A stretch of 64,000 bases of DNA from Clostridium puniceum (GCF_002006345.1 NZ_LZZM01000073.1:1-64000), one strand, 5' to 3'. Shown: positions 27,543 to 37,359, counted from the first letter of the stretch. The notes: a model not told the origin generated them from the letters alone. Translations and numbers: made by a program.

Positions 27543-28259
27543 TTAATTACTACTTTGGCTCAATATAAAAGCTTCTTTGGGTTTACTTTCCCTATATTTC
27601 AATAATCTTAAACTCATATATCCACCAAAAATTATTGTATATGTACTTAATCTTAGCCAATCTATCTCTTTTTCATTTAAGAGTATTAGTAAGATATGAA
27701 CATAAGCTAATAAATAAAATAAATATGCCCATCTTTGCAGTCTTTTCCATTGAAGTCCTTTTATTTTACATCTTACCTTTTTTAAGGATGTTATAAATAA
27801 TGGTATCATTATAATAAATCCGATAATTCCAACAGCTATATAAGAAAAATATAATATTGGGAATGTACCTTCACTTATAATCTTTGGAAGTTTAAGTATT
27901 AAAAATCGAGCGAAATATATAATTCCGTGAGGCAGCATAGTAATAGATCCTAGTATTGCTAATTCTGCTCTAATACTTCTCAAATTCTTTGTAATTGTCC
28001 ACTTTGAATTTAAAGCTCCTGCATACATTACTAATATAAAAAATGATATTGATATTAATCCTCTTATAGAAGTTTTTTCGAGAGTAAGAAGAAATCCCTC
28101 AATTTTCATATTAGATGTTATCCTTAAAATTTCATAAATAGATGTAATAATCGCAATAACTCCTGCACTTAAATAATAAATATAGGAATTCTTTTTAATA
28201 GATTTTGTAAAAAGTAGTGCTAAAAGTGTTACTAAAACAAATGTACAAATAAAAATCAT
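27543..28259 (-). CDS. Ferric-reductase-like (MsrQ/YedZ-type) transmembrane protein
   Basis: A 238-residue integral membrane protein with six or so helices. Histidines at positions typical of b-type haem ligands lie in MLPHGIIYFAR and LLAYVHILLIL, the latter after a WKRLQRWAYL segment characteristic of the ferric reductase/YedZ fold. I chose ATG 28257-28259, which has GGAG well spaced; the ATG at 28298 has no site. No MsrP-like partner is nearby. Electron partner and substrate are unknown. Confidence 0.7.
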   Translation of the reverse strand: MIFICTFVLVTLLALLFTKSIKKNSYIYYLSAGVIAIITSIYEILRITSNMKIEGFLLTLEKTSIRGLISISFFILVMYAGALNSKWTITKNLRSIRAELAILGSITMLPHGIIYFARFLILKLPKIISEGTFPILYFSYIAVGIIGFIIMIPLFITSLKKVRCKIKGLQWKRLQRWAYLFYLLAYVHILLILLNEKEIDWLRLSTYTIIFGGYMSLRLLKYRESKPKEAFILSQSSN

Positions 28260-28360
28260 GTTTCTACTCCTCAAAATATAATTGATAACGAATTTCATTA
28301 TTATTATATTTTATTATTTTTATTAAGTCAACCTCAATACTCTTCATTTTCAAATTTAAC

Positions 28361-28402
28361 AAAAAATACCACCATTCATTTCTGAATAACGTGGTATTTT
28401 TT
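28361..28402. terminator. Strong bidirectional terminator
   Basis: AAAAAATACCAC (28361-28372) pairs perfectly with GTGGTATTTTTT (28391-28402), with an inner ATTCA/TGAAT stem. It follows the dead GNAT gene and has T-tracts on both strands. Confidence 0.85.
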
Positions 28403-28415
28403 AACGAATATTTTA

Positions 28416-28856
28416 CTATAACTTAGTCTCTTCTAAACTCCAAGACGTTAAATATTCCTTTTCTTTAGCCTCTTGACTAACATGTTCATTTAAAGCTTTA
28501 AAATTATTGTTATAATAAAAATTCACTGCCTTTTCATTTTTTATAAAAACATCTAATATAAGATAGGGATACTTCAATTTACAATACTTCATTAACTTCT
28601 TCCCTATACTTTCTCCTTGATATTCCTTCTTTACAAAAAGTCCTGCTATATAACTTCATTCTATAATATCTATAAAACCTTTTATAATATTATCTTCTTC
28701 AAATACATAAATGTCATCATCTGGAAATTTTTACTTTACTATTTCAAAATTTTAAATCCAATATTCTTTTTGTATAAAATTATGAGCTTCTAAATTAGTA
28801 TCAATCCAGATTTTCATTACATTATCTAGATTATTTAAATTAAAATTTTTAATCAT
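28416..28856 (-). pseudogene. GNAT acetyltransferase, three in-frame stops
   Basis: A 147-codon frame from ATG 28854-28856 to TAG 28416-28418 is uninterrupted by frameshifts but has three internal stops: after KEYWI (TAA), after NFEIVK (TAA) and after IDIIE (TGA). The readable protein has the acetyl-CoA loop KKEYQGESIGKKLM and the C-terminal NFYYNNNFKA typical of small GNAT enzymes. It is clearly inactive unless stops are suppressed. Followed by an intact terminator. Confidence 0.85.
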
Positions 28857-28926
28857 GCTCTTCTCCTTAATTTCTATAATTATTAAAAATAAGAGTTATA
28901 TCCCCTCATCAAGTTCACCTTTTCTA

Positions 28927-29934
28927 TTAACTTCTATAATCTAAAAACACAAAATCTGTTGAATTTTTAGATACTGTGCTTATACTGCCATCTTGTGCAT
29001 ATGTGTAAACTTGTTCTTCATTAGAACTTGCATTATTAGAACCTACAAATAAGATATTTCCATTTTCATCTACTTTAAGTCCCTTTTTTATTTTAACTAC
29101 AGTAGGAAAATCATAAACTAGTCTTTTTGCTTTATTATTATTTAATTCATACACTGAATTAATATTATCAGAAATTTTGCCAGTAAAATATATCTTTTCT
29201 TTATTTATAATTATGTCTGAAAGTTCCTCTATATTATCTGTTAAAAGCTTAACATCCTTTGTTTTCTTATCTATCATGATTAATTCTTTCTTGTTTTCTA
29301 ATGTTAATTGTAAGAATATTACATTGTCTATAGTTCCTTTTATAAATGCCAAATATCCTTCTTTAATTTTATAAAGCAACTCTTCTGTATTCTCTTTTAT
29401 ATTATATGTGAATAACCCATTCACTCCATCATTACTGACTCCATAATATACTAAAGTATTAACATCATACCAATCATATAAAGTTCCTGATATTGAAACA
29501 TTAGATTTCATTTCTATTTCTTTCTTTTCATTTATATCAAATATTTTTAACTTAAGTCCATTATCCTCAATAAAATATGATATATATTTTCCATCTTTAG
29601 ATAATTTAAGCTGGCTATAACCTGAAGCTTTAATTTCAAACTTTTGTCCACTATTAATCGCATAAGCTTTGCTATCTTCAATTGATATATAGTTTGAGCT
29701 GCTTTTATCGTAGGCTAAAATAATATTATTTGTTTTAGTCTGCTCATATTTTCCATTTTCATAATTATATAATTTATAAGTTCCTTCTTCACTTTTTAAT
29801 ACAGCCCCCGCATTTAATTTTATTTCCTCTGTCACATCAGGTGGTTTTGGCTTTTTTTCTGAACAACCTAATATAAACAGAGGAAGAACAATGAAAGCTA
29901 AAATACTCAAACACTTTCGTTTTAATGATTTCAT
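28927..29934 (-). CDS. Lipoprotein of unknown function, probable beta-propeller
   Basis: A 335-residue lipoprotein: signal peptide ending in lipobox ILGC with Cys24, followed by a Lys/Pro-rich linker. The rest is rich in beta strands with repeated patterns such as KDGKYISYF, DGVNGLFTYNI and ENGNILFVG, which suggests a propeller of about six blades similar to TolB/DUF5050 proteins. I cannot name a function. It lies 114 bases downstream of dapF and may be co-transcribed. Confidence 0.75.
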   Translation of the reverse strand: MKSLKRKCLSILAFIVLPLFILGCSEKKPKPPDVTEEIKLNAGAVLKSEEGTYKLYNYENGKYEQTKTNNIILAYDKSSSNYISIEDSKAYAINSGQKFEIKASGYSQLKLSKDGKYISYFIEDNGLKLKIFDINEKKEIEMKSNVSISGTLYDWYDVNTLVYYGVSNDGVNGLFTYNIKENTEELLYKIKEGYLAFIKGTIDNVIFLQLTLENKKELIMIDKKTKDVKLLTDNIEELSDIIINKEKIYFTGKISDNINSVYELNNNKAKRLVYDFPTVVKIKKGLKVDENGNILFVGSNNASSNEEQVYTYAQDGSISTVSKNSTDFVFLDYRS

Positions 29935-30048
29935 CTTACTCCCTCTTCTTTAATAATTTTCTATTAAAATTGAATTTTATTTTGCAATTAGAAATATATA
30001 TAACTTTACTTACTATTTTTAAATTTGTATATAAATTATTTTGTAACA

Positions 30049-30876
30049 TTACAATGAAATTTCTCCTACAAAAGATACCTCTGCTGGTCCTTTCATATAT
30101 ACATCGTCACTTAAAACTTCTATGACTAATTCTCCACCTGGTGCTTTCACAAAAATTTCTTTTTTATTATCTACAAGCCCTAATCTTTTAGCTACAACAA
30201 CTGCTGCTGAACATCCTGTTCCACAAGCAAGAGTAGCACCTGCTCCTCTTTCCCATGTATTAACTCTTATATGAGTTTCATCTATTATCTTTACAAAATT
30301 AATGTTACTTCCTTCTTTAAATAAATCTAACTTTTCTAATTTAGCTCCTTCTTCTATAACTTTATATTCTCTATCTTTTTCAAATATAACTGTATGAGGT
30401 ACTCCCATTAATACAGTTGTTATACTATAAGTTTTATCATCCACATTAATTTCATGTTCTATAAGTCTTTCTACATTATTCAAAGGTATATGAACTCCAT
30501 TATAAGATGGTTTTCCCATATATACTCTTACATATTTAACCTTGGCATTTTCTAATATTATTTCAATTTCCTTAATTCCATCTCCAGTTTTAACAGAAAA
30601 TTTAGTTCCGCTTGCTATTTTATGCTCATAAACATATTTTCCAAAACATCTTATAGCATTTCCACACATATTAGCTCTTGAACCATCTGCATTTATTATT
30701 ACCATTTCTGCATTAGCTATGTCTGATTTTCTAACAATAACTAATCCATCACCGCCTATTCCAAAATGTCTATCACAAAGCTTTTTTGCGAGTTTACATT
30801 CATCTTTAATTTTATAATCAAAATCTTCAATAAATATAAAATCATTTCCTGCCCCTTGCATTTTAAAAAAATTCAT
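30049..30876 (-). CDS. dapF: Diaminopimelate epimerase
   Basis: Converts LL-DAP to meso-DAP for lysine and peptidoglycan synthesis. The 275-residue protein has the N-terminal MQGAGNDF and the two catalytic cysteines, Cys71 in MCGNAIRC and Cys218 in ACGTGCSA. Start ATG behind GGGGGAAG. It fits the meso-DAP-type MurE encoded at 48747. Confidence 0.97.
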   Translation of the reverse strand: MNFFKMQGAGNDFIFIEDFDYKIKDECKLAKKLCDRHFGIGGDGLVIVRKSDIANAEMVIINADGSRANMCGNAIRCFGKYVYEHKIASGTKFSVKTGDGIKEIEIILENAKVKYVRVYMGKPSYNGVHIPLNNVERLIEHEINVDDKTYSITTVLMGVPHTVIFEKDREYKVIEEGAKLEKLDLFKEGSNINFVKIIDETHIRVNTWERGAGATLACGTGCSAAVVVAKRLGLVDNKKEIFVKAPGGELVIEVLSDDVYMKGPAEVSFVGEISL

Positions 30877-31041
30877 TTTTACTTCCCCCTGATTAACAAA
30901 TTTAATGTTATCTACTGTGCTAAAGATTCAATTATTACTAAAATATAATACACTAAAATAATTATTAGTTTATACGCATACTTTCATATTTTGCTAATAA
31001 TTGATAATTATATACCTATAATGTTATACTATTCTTAGATT

Positions 31042-31200
31042 GGCACATTCAAAAAAATAACACGTCAGTATGCTAGTCCATTTTGTATCATACTGCATAG
31101 TCATTATTTCACCTAATAGTACGGATATGAGGTATCCATCCTCCTTGTCTGATGCAAAATATACATCGCATATTTGACTCGTTATTTTCTTTCATGAGCC
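31042..31200. repeat. Intergenic element with terminal inverted repeats (copy A)
   Basis: A 159-base element whose ends are imperfect inverted repeats. The left end begins GGCACATTCAAAAAAATAAC and the right end, read on the minus strand, GGCTCATGAAAGAAAATAAC; about 22 of 28 positions match. There is no coding capacity. It fills most of the gap between divergent dapF and rqcH, ending 25 bases before the rqcH start and so forming part of its leader. The size and terminal repeats resemble a MITE; no target-site duplication was established. Confidence 0.6.
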
Positions 31201-31225
31201 TTACACTAAGAAAGGATGACACAAC

Positions 31226-32959
31226 ATGGCATTAGATGGTATCTACTTATATAGTTTAGTCAATGATTTACAAAAATCAATATTAAATTCTAAAATAGAT
31301 AAAATAAATCAACCTGAAAAAGATGAAATTATTTTAACTATACGAAAAGATCGTAGTAATATAAAACTTTTGATTTCTGCATCTCCTAGATTTGCAAGAA
31401 TTCATTTAACAAATTCTATTAAACCAAATCCAATAAAGGCTCCTATGTATTTAATGGTTCTAAGAAAATACATATTAGGAGGCAGAATTATAAGCCTTAT
31501 GCAAAAAGATAATGATAGAATTATGATAATACAAATTGAAAATAGAGATGAATTAGGTTTTGATAGTGTATACTCCCTTATTGTTGAAATTATGGGACGT
31601 CACTCGAATATAACCTTAGTTAGAAATCGAGACAACAAAGTCATGGAATCTATAAAACATATTACACCTGATATAAATAGCTTTAGAGTATTATATCCTG
31701 GCGTTAATTATGTTTATCCGCCATCATCTACTAAATTAAATCCTATTTCTGCTACTTATGAAGAACTATCTTCTTATATAAGTAAAAATTCTATTATTTT
31801 TGATACTAACTTTTATTCTAATTGTTTTACTGGAATAAGTAAATTATTATCTAGCGAATTATATTATAACACTATTGAATCTAATAATTCACCTACAAGA
31901 CCAGAAATTTATGAAAATTTTAAGAAATTCACAGATAATTTGCAAGAAAATATCTCTTATAATATATATACAAATAAAATAGGCGTATTAAAGGATTTTT
32001 ATTGCTTAGATCTAAAGACTTTAAAAGATGAATTTTTGAAGATCCCATATAATAATCCTAATACTTTAATGGATGCTTTTTATCAAAAAAAAGATAAACA
32101 AGATAGACTACAAAATAAATCTATCGATTTACAAAAGCTTGTTAATACAAATATTGAAAGATGTAATAAAAAAACCCGTATCCTTAAAGAAACTCTTGTA
32201 GAATGTGAAGAAAAAGAGTCTTTAAGAATAAAGGGTGATCTTCTAACATCTTATATCTACACTATAAAAAAAGGCGATAAAGAATGTTCTTTATTAAATT
32301 TTTATAATGAAGAGAAAGAAGAATACCTAAAAATAACTTTAAATGAAACAAAAACTCCATCTGAAAATGTTCAGTATTATTATAAGAAATATAATAAGCT
32401 AAAAACTTCAGAAGAATATGCTAAGGTTCAGCTTGAAAAAAATATTGAAGAAATAGAATATTTAAGTTCTGTACTTATTAATATATTGAATGCTGATAAC
32501 TATGTTGAAATTGAAGAAATAAAAAATGAATTAATTGAAACTGGATATGTACGATATAGAAAAAATAATAAAAATTCTAAAAAGCAAAAAACTTCAAAGC
32601 CTTTGCATTTTGTTTCTAGTGATGGAATTGATATCTATGTTGGAAAAAATAACTTGCAAAATGATTATTTAAGTTTAAAATTCGCAAATAAGAATCATCT
32701 TTGGCTTCATGCAAAAGATATTCCAGGTTCACATGTTATTATTTGTGCTTTTGAAATTCCAGATAAAACCCTCGAAGAAGCTGCAATAATTGCTGGCTTT
32801 TACAGTAAGGGTAAAGAGTCCTTGAAAATACCTGTTGATTATACAAAAGTAAAAGAATTGAAAAAGCCAAATGGTTCAAAGCCTGGTATGGTAATTTATC
32901 ATACCAATAAAACTCTAATTATAAATCCAAATGATTTTAATAGTTTATTCAAATCATAA
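31226..32959 (+). CDS. rqcH: NFACT-family ribosome quality control protein RqcH
   Basis: Binds stalled 50S-peptidyl-tRNA complexes and directs alanine tailing of nascent chains; earlier called fibronectin-binding protein (FbpA/YloA). The 577-residue protein has an NFACT-N domain (about 4-200), helix-hairpin-helix and long coiled-coil middle, and an NFACT-R domain with HLWLHAKDIPGSHVII near residue 490-505. It is on the plus strand as a single-gene unit with its own terminator. Confidence 0.93.
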   Translation: MALDGIYLYSLVNDLQKSILNSKIDKINQPEKDEIILTIRKDRSNIKLLISASPRFARIHLTNSIKPNPIKAPMYLMVLRKYILGGRIISLMQKDNDRIMIIQIENRDELGFDSVYSLIVEIMGRHSNITLVRNRDNKVMESIKHITPDINSFRVLYPGVNYVYPPSSTKLNPISATYEELSSYISKNSIIFDTNFYSNCFTGISKLLSSELYYNTIESNNSPTRPEIYENFKKFTDNLQENISYNIYTNKIGVLKDFYCLDLKTLKDEFLKIPYNNPNTLMDAFYQKKDKQDRLQNKSIDLQKLVNTNIERCNKKTRILKETLVECEEKESLRIKGDLLTSYIYTIKKGDKECSLLNFYNEEKEEYLKITLNETKTPSENVQYYYKKYNKLKTSEEYAKVQLEKNIEEIEYLSSVLINILNADNYVEIEEIKNELIETGYVRYRKNNKNSKKQKTSKPLHFVSSDGIDIYVGKNNLQNDYLSLKFANKNHLWLHAKDIPGSHVIICAFEIPDKTLEEAAIIAGFYSKGKESLKIPVDYTKVKELKKPNGSKPGMVIYHTNKTLIINPNDFNSLFKS

Positions 32960-32970
32960 TTTTGATATAA

Positions 32971-33015
32971 AGCTAGTAAAACTATAAAAGGAAATGTGGT
33001 TTTACTAGCTTTTTT
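32971..33015 (+). terminator. Terminator after rqcH
   Basis: AGCTAGTAAAAC (32971-32982) pairs perfectly with GTTTTACTAGCT (32999-33010), followed by T5. Begins 12 bases after the stop codon. Confidence 0.9.
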
Positions 33016-33136
33016 ATTTTCTTCCTTAGAGATTTCCTTTAATTGTGGTGATAGAATGTTATTAATAATGTATATTAAATAACTTAGATTTTAAGGATTA
33101 AATTTCCTATAAAATTCTCGTTTAATGAATATAATA

Positions 33137-33185
33137 AATAGAGATATGAGCTTTAATCATGAAAACTTAAGCTTATACCTCTATT
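33137..33185 (-). terminator. Probable terminator after the RpiR-type gene
   Basis: AATAGAG...AGCTT and AAGCTT...CTCTATT pair over 17 positions with two mismatches. It lies directly after the stop at 33196 on the minus strand, with a T-rich tail. Confidence 0.6.
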
Positions 33186-33195
33186 GCATTGTAAA

Positions 33196-34041
33196 TTAAA
33201 TAAATAAGTCAAATTTTTTCCAAGCCTCTTCTAATAATTCTACATTAATGTTAAAGAAATCTTTCTTTTCTTTTTCAATATATACAATTAAAACATTAAT
33301 TAAACTTAACGGCGCTGCAAAGGATTCTATAAATGCTGAACTTTTACTTACAGCTGTTAAGGTTACATCTGAATATGGCACAAGTGGTGATAACATGTTA
33401 TCTGTAATTGATATAGTTGTAGCACCTTTTTTCTTTAAATGTGTAAAAATTTCTACGGTACTTCTAGCATATTTCTCAAAGCTAATACCTATAATTACAT
33501 CTTCTTCAGTAAATTCATTAATTTGTTTTGGTATTTGCTCTATATTTTCAATTAAATGAACATTATTAAACATTAAATCAAGATAATATTTAAGGAATGT
33601 TCCGAGTGCAGACGAACTTCTTCTTGCAACTATATATACTCTTTTCGCATTTAATAATAAACTAACAGCTTTTTTTAATTCATCTAAATTTAATTCCTCC
33701 ATAGTCAATTTAATATTATTTAAATCTTCTGAAAATACTTCGTAAATATCTCTTTCTTCACCACAGCTTTTTTCAGAATCTATTTTTATACGTTCAATAT
33801 TATTTACTTGCTGCTTAATAGATTCTTGAGTATCCTTTAAAAATTCTGGATAACCCTTATATCCTAGAAAGATTACAAATCTAGTAACAGTTGCAATGCT
33901 AACTCCAGATAAATTAGCTAATTTTTCTACAGTTAGAAAAGGTGTGCTATTTAGATGTGATAGAATATATTTTGCTATTTTTTCTTGCGCCTTACTCATA
34001 TTAGGCATTTTTTCTGCCATTTTTTGATATACTTCTGTCAT
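33196..34041 (-). CDS. MurR/RpiR family transcriptional regulator
   Basis: A 281-residue regulator with an N-terminal HTH domain (about 1-77, NLSGVSIATVTRFVIFLGYKG) and a C-terminal SIS sugar-isomerase domain (about 125-255) with the phosphosugar-binding-type VYIVARRSSS and SITDN segments. Family members sense phosphosugars. No sugar gene is adjacent, so the target is unknown. It is a single-gene unit between terminators. Confidence 0.9.
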   Translation of the reverse strand: MTEVYQKMAEKMPNMSKAQEKIAKYILSHLNSTPFLTVEKLANLSGVSIATVTRFVIFLGYKGYPEFLKDTQESIKQQVNNIERIKIDSEKSCGEERDIYEVFSEDLNNIKLTMEELNLDELKKAVSLLLNAKRVYIVARRSSSALGTFLKYYLDLMFNNVHLIENIEQIPKQINEFTEEDVIIGISFEKYARSTVEIFTHLKKKGATTISITDNMLSPLVPYSDVTLTAVSKSSAFIESFAAPLSLINVLIVYIEKEKKDFFNINVELLEEAWKKFDLFI

Positions 34042-34148
34042 TATTTGAACTCCTTCCCTTTTACAATATTTAAAATTTTTACCAAACTTGTCATATTATT
34101 TGCACTATATTATTAAAAACAAATTTTAATTTAACTATTTATTTAAGC

Positions 34149-34187
34149 CAAAAAAGGTGCTAACAACTTTATCAGATTGTTAGCACC
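34149..34187 (-). terminator. Terminator after the THUMP methyltransferase gene
   Basis: GGTGCTAACAA (34156-34166) pairs with TTGTTAGCACC (34177-34187). The minus-strand transcript ends in T6. It is 152 bases past the stop, after an AT-rich stretch with repeated TTAATTAATTAA. Confidence 0.9.
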
Positions 34188-34338
34188 TTTGCCATCAACA
34201 TCTATTTACGTACATTTTATCATGTGAAAAAAACATTGTAAATATCTTTTCATATTTCTATTTATTTACTTCAATTAATTAATTTTCTAGCTAATAATCT
34301 TTAATTAATTAACTTAGAGTTTAATATTCTTTAATTAA

Positions 34339-35499
34339 TTAATTCATCAATTGATTGATTAATGTATCTCCAAAATTCTTAATCTTATTATTATCAAAAT
34401 ATTGATAATAATAACATTTAATTTTACCATTATACAACTTTCTATTTTTAGTTGACTTAACTTCAAAAACTTTTTCAAAAGTTTCAAATGAAGTTAATAT
34501 GTTAAAATCCCAGCTTTCTAACTTTTTCTTAGTAATACCCATATGCTTATAAAGAAGATTTAATGCTTTTTCCTCTCCTATTCTTTCTCCATATGGTGGA
34601 TTAGAAACTATAAAACCATATTTCCTAGAAGTTGAAAACTCCATAAAATCTCTTTTTTGAAATTTTATATATTGATCAACTCCAGCTTTTTTAGCATTTT
34701 CCATAGCAACCTTAATAACTTTATAATCAATATCATATCCTATTAAATTTATATCTTTATACTTTTCTGATCTTTTAGCGCCTTCTCTCACGCTGCTAAA
34801 AACATCCTTACTTACAGATGGCCATGTTTCACACACAAAGTTTCTATTTATTCCTGGTGCAATATTTTGAGCTATCATAGCAGCTTCAATTAATATTGTT
34901 CCTGATCCACAAAATGGATCTATTAGTTCAAATTCATCACCCCATCTTGAAATTAAAAGCATTGATGCTGCTAGAGTTTCTTTTAACGGAGCAATTCCTG
35001 CAAGCTCTCTATATCCTCTTTTATGTAATCCTGGTCCTGTTGTATCTATTGTTAAGGTAACAATATCTTTTAATATCGATACTTCTATTTTATAAATTGG
35101 ACCACTTTCACTAAACTTCTCAATTCCATAGCTTTCACTCATGCTCTTTACAACTGCTTTTTTTACTATGGACTGGCAATCTGGAACACTATGAAGTGTT
35201 GATTTAATACTCTTTCCAACAACATGCATAACACCGTCTATAGGTATTATTTTACTCCATTCTATTTTTTTCGTTCCTTGGAATAGTTCTTCAAAGGATC
35301 TTGCTTCAAACTCAGCCATTTTTATAAGAACTCTATCTGCAGTTCTTAAATGAATGTTAGCTATTGCAATATCCATTTCATCACCTTCAAAGGTTACTTT
35401 TCCATTTTCAATCTTTAAATCTTCATATCCTAGTGCTTTTAATTCTTTTGCAGTTATACTTTCTATTCCAAATGTGCTTGTTGCAATTAAATCATACAT
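34339..35499 (-). CDS. THUMP-domain class I SAM RNA methyltransferase (RlmL/YpsC-like)
   Basis: The protein has an N-terminal THUMP RNA-binding region (about 45-155) and a C-terminal Rossmann methyltransferase domain with DPFCGSGTILIEAA at about 190-203 and the N6-adenine/guanine-type SNPPYGER. Family members methylate a guanine of 23S rRNA. I chose ATG 35497-35499 (386 aa), which has AGGAG upstream; the TTG eight codons earlier does not. Positioned 29 bases downstream of pyrR. Confidence 0.9.
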   Translation of the reverse strand: MYDLIATSTFGIESITAKELKALGYEDLKIENGKVTFEGDEMDIAIANIHLRTADRVLIKMAEFEARSFEELFQGTKKIEWSKIIPIDGVMHVVGKSIKSTLHSVPDCQSIVKKAVVKSMSESYGIEKFSESGPIYKIEVSILKDIVTLTIDTTGPGLHKRGYRELAGIAPLKETLAASMLLISRWGDEFELIDPFCGSGTILIEAAMIAQNIAPGINRNFVCETWPSVSKDVFSSVREGAKRSEKYKDINLIGYDIDYKVIKVAMENAKKAGVDQYIKFQKRDFMEFSTSRKYGFIVSNPPYGERIGEEKALNLLYKHMGITKKKLESWDFNILTSFETFEKVFEVKSTKNRKLYNGKIKCYYYQYFDNNKIKNFGDTLINQLMN

Positions 35500-35528
35500 A
35501 CTTCTATATTCTCCTCTATTCAAATTAA

Positions 35529-36086
35529 CTACTTGAATTTTTTAGTATTATTTGAATCATATATTTTAACTGAATCTTCTCCATCAGTTTCCTTTAATGA
35601 AACTGCTATTATTTCATTTTTGGCTGTAGGAATATTTTTACCCACATAATCCGCTCTAATAGGGAGCTCTTTATGACCTCTATCAATTAATACTGCTAAT
35701 TGAATAGCTGTTGGTCTGCTTACATCTATAATAGCATCTATTGCTGCTCTTACTGTTCTGCAAGTGTATAAAACATCATCTACAATAACTATTTTTTTAT
35801 CTTTTATTTCTAAACCTAAATCTAAATTTCTAACTTCCAAATTCTCATTTACAATGGTTAAATCATCTCTATATAAGGTTATATCTACAGAAGCAACAGG
35901 AACTTCTTTTCCTTCTATTCCTTTAATATAGCTTGCAATTCTTTGTGCGAGTGGAAATCCTCGAGTCTTAATTCCAAGTAAAACTAAATCCTCCACCCCT
36001 TTATTTCTTTCTATAATTTCATGAGAAACTCTTATTAATGTCCTATTTATAGCCTTTTCATCTAATAAAACAGCTTTTAATTTCAT
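35529..36086 (-). CDS. pyrR: PyrR bifunctional pyrimidine regulator/uracil phosphoribosyltransferase
   Basis: A 185-residue PRTase-fold protein that binds pyr mRNA attenuators and has uracil phosphoribosyltransferase activity. The PRPP-binding motif [13 protein letters not shown] is at 99-111. No pyrimidine biosynthesis gene or recognisable PyrR-binding leader is in the neighbourhood, so it acts in trans. It is 160 bases downstream of rluD, a neighbour shared with other Firmicutes. Confidence 0.95.
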   Translation of the reverse strand: MKLKAVLLDEKAINRTLIRVSHEIIERNKGVEDLVLLGIKTRGFPLAQRIASYIKGIEGKEVPVASVDITLYRDDLTIVNENLEVRNLDLGLEIKDKKIVIVDDVLYTCRTVRAAIDAIIDVSRPTAIQLAVLIDRGHKELPIRADYVGKNIPTAKNEIIAVSLKETDGEDSVKIYDSNNTKKFK

Positions 36087-36246
36087 ATTATCCCTCCATA
36101 ATCTTAAATAAGTAATAACCTAATTTTATTTCCTAAAATTTTTCGATTAAATTGAAAAACAAATATTGTCCTAATAGCATATAATCAAATTTTCACTTCT
36201 GTTTTTTTACAGCTTACCGTATTTATGAATACATTAATTAATCTTG

Positions 36247-37164
36247 TTATTTAAGTTCATTTCTTAATTTATCTATTAAAACCTTAAAATATTCTGGCAA
36301 TTCTGTAGTAAATTCAACATATGTATTTTGAGTTGGATGAATAAATCCTAAAGTCTTAGCATGTAGCATTTGCCCATTTAACTTAAATCTTTGTTTTTTA
36401 AAACCATAAAGAGGATCTCCAACTAAAGGGAATCCAATTGATGCCATATGTACTCTTATTTGATGAGTTCTACCAGTTTCTAATATACACTTTATTAAGG
36501 TATATCCATTGTATCTTTCAATCACTTCATAATGTGTTACTGCTCTTTTTCCACCTTCTACAATTCCTATTTTTAATCTATCTCTTTTATTTCTTGCTAA
36601 TGATTTATTGATAGTACCCTTTTCATTTTTTAGTCTTCCTTCGACTAAAGCACAATATTCTCTTTTCATGGAATGATCTTTTAATTGTTCTGACAGTTTA
36701 TTATGAGCTTCATCATTTTTAGCAATTACTAAAACTCCAGATGTATCCTTATCAATTCTATGAACTATTCCGGGTCTTATGACTCCATTTATACTAGATA
36801 AATCCTTGCAATGAAATAGCAAGGCATTAACTAAAGTACCATTATAATTCCCAGGTGCTGGATGAACAACCATTCCTTGCGCTTTATTAACAACTATGAC
36901 ATCTTTATCTTCATATAATATATCTATAGGTATATTTTCTGCATCTATTTTTAATATTTCTGGCTCTTTAAATTCTACTTCAATTTTATCAAATGCCTTT
37001 AACTTATAATTACTTTTCGGAATTTTATCATTAACCTTAACGCTTTCCTTTTCAATAAGCCCTTGAATAAAAGATCTTGATTTATCAACAAAAACTTGTG
37101 CCAAATATTTATCAATTCTCGTTCCTTGGTCTTTTTCTTCAATTATAAAAACATCATTCTCCAT
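36247..37164 (-). CDS. rluD: RluD/YlyB family 23S rRNA pseudouridine synthase
   Basis: A 305-residue pseudouridine synthase with an S4 domain (about 14-60) and catalytic domain with Asp138 in HRIDKDTSG. Full length. The lspA gene that often precedes it is not present; instead divergent motAB lies upstream. Exact uridine targets are not predictable from sequence. Confidence 0.92.
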   Translation of the reverse strand: MENDVFIIEEKDQGTRIDKYLAQVFVDKSRSFIQGLIEKESVKVNDKIPKSNYKLKAFDKIEVEFKEPEILKIDAENIPIDILYEDKDVIVVNKAQGMVVHPAPGNYNGTLVNALLFHCKDLSSINGVIRPGIVHRIDKDTSGVLVIAKNDEAHNKLSEQLKDHSMKREYCALVEGRLKNEKGTINKSLARNKRDRLKIGIVEGGKRAVTHYEVIERYNGYTLIKCILETGRTHQIRVHMASIGFPLVGDPLYGFKKQRFKLNGQMLHAKTLGFIHPTQNTYVEFTTELPEYFKVLIDKLRNELK

Positions 37165-37265
37165 AAATCAATATTCCTTTCCTTCAAGTGTATTACTTCA
37201 ACATTATAATATAATAGTTTCTACTTTACAATTGAAAACTCAATATATTCCTATTATAAACCAAC

Positions 37266-37309
37266 TATAAATGTAAATATTTCACTTAATTAAAACATTT
37301 ACATTTATA
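37266..37309. promoter_or_regulatory. Perfect inverted repeat between rluD and motA
   Basis: TATAAATGTAAAT (37266-37278) and ATTTACATTTATA (37297-37309) form a perfect 13-base inverted repeat with an 18-base loop. It lies between two divergent genes, so it is not a simple terminator for either. It could be an operator or an RNA hairpin in a divergent leader. Confidence 0.5.
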
Positions 37310-37330
37310 CTTTTCTGCTAAGTATTATGT

Positions 37331-37359
37331 TTTACAATTATTTTATATTATGTTATGCT
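37331..37359 (+). promoter_or_regulatory. Candidate sigma-A promoter for motAB
   Basis: TTTACA (37331-37336), 17-base spacer, TATGCT (37354-37359), about 90 bases upstream of the motA start. No sigma-D-type TAAA/GCCGATAT pair is visible. Confidence 0.35.

Noticed and set aside
34220-34345. Repeated TTAATTAATTAA motifs after the THUMP methyltransferase gene.
   Set aside because: Low-complexity AT sequence around the stop codon; no consistent unit length, so not called a repeat element or CRISPR.
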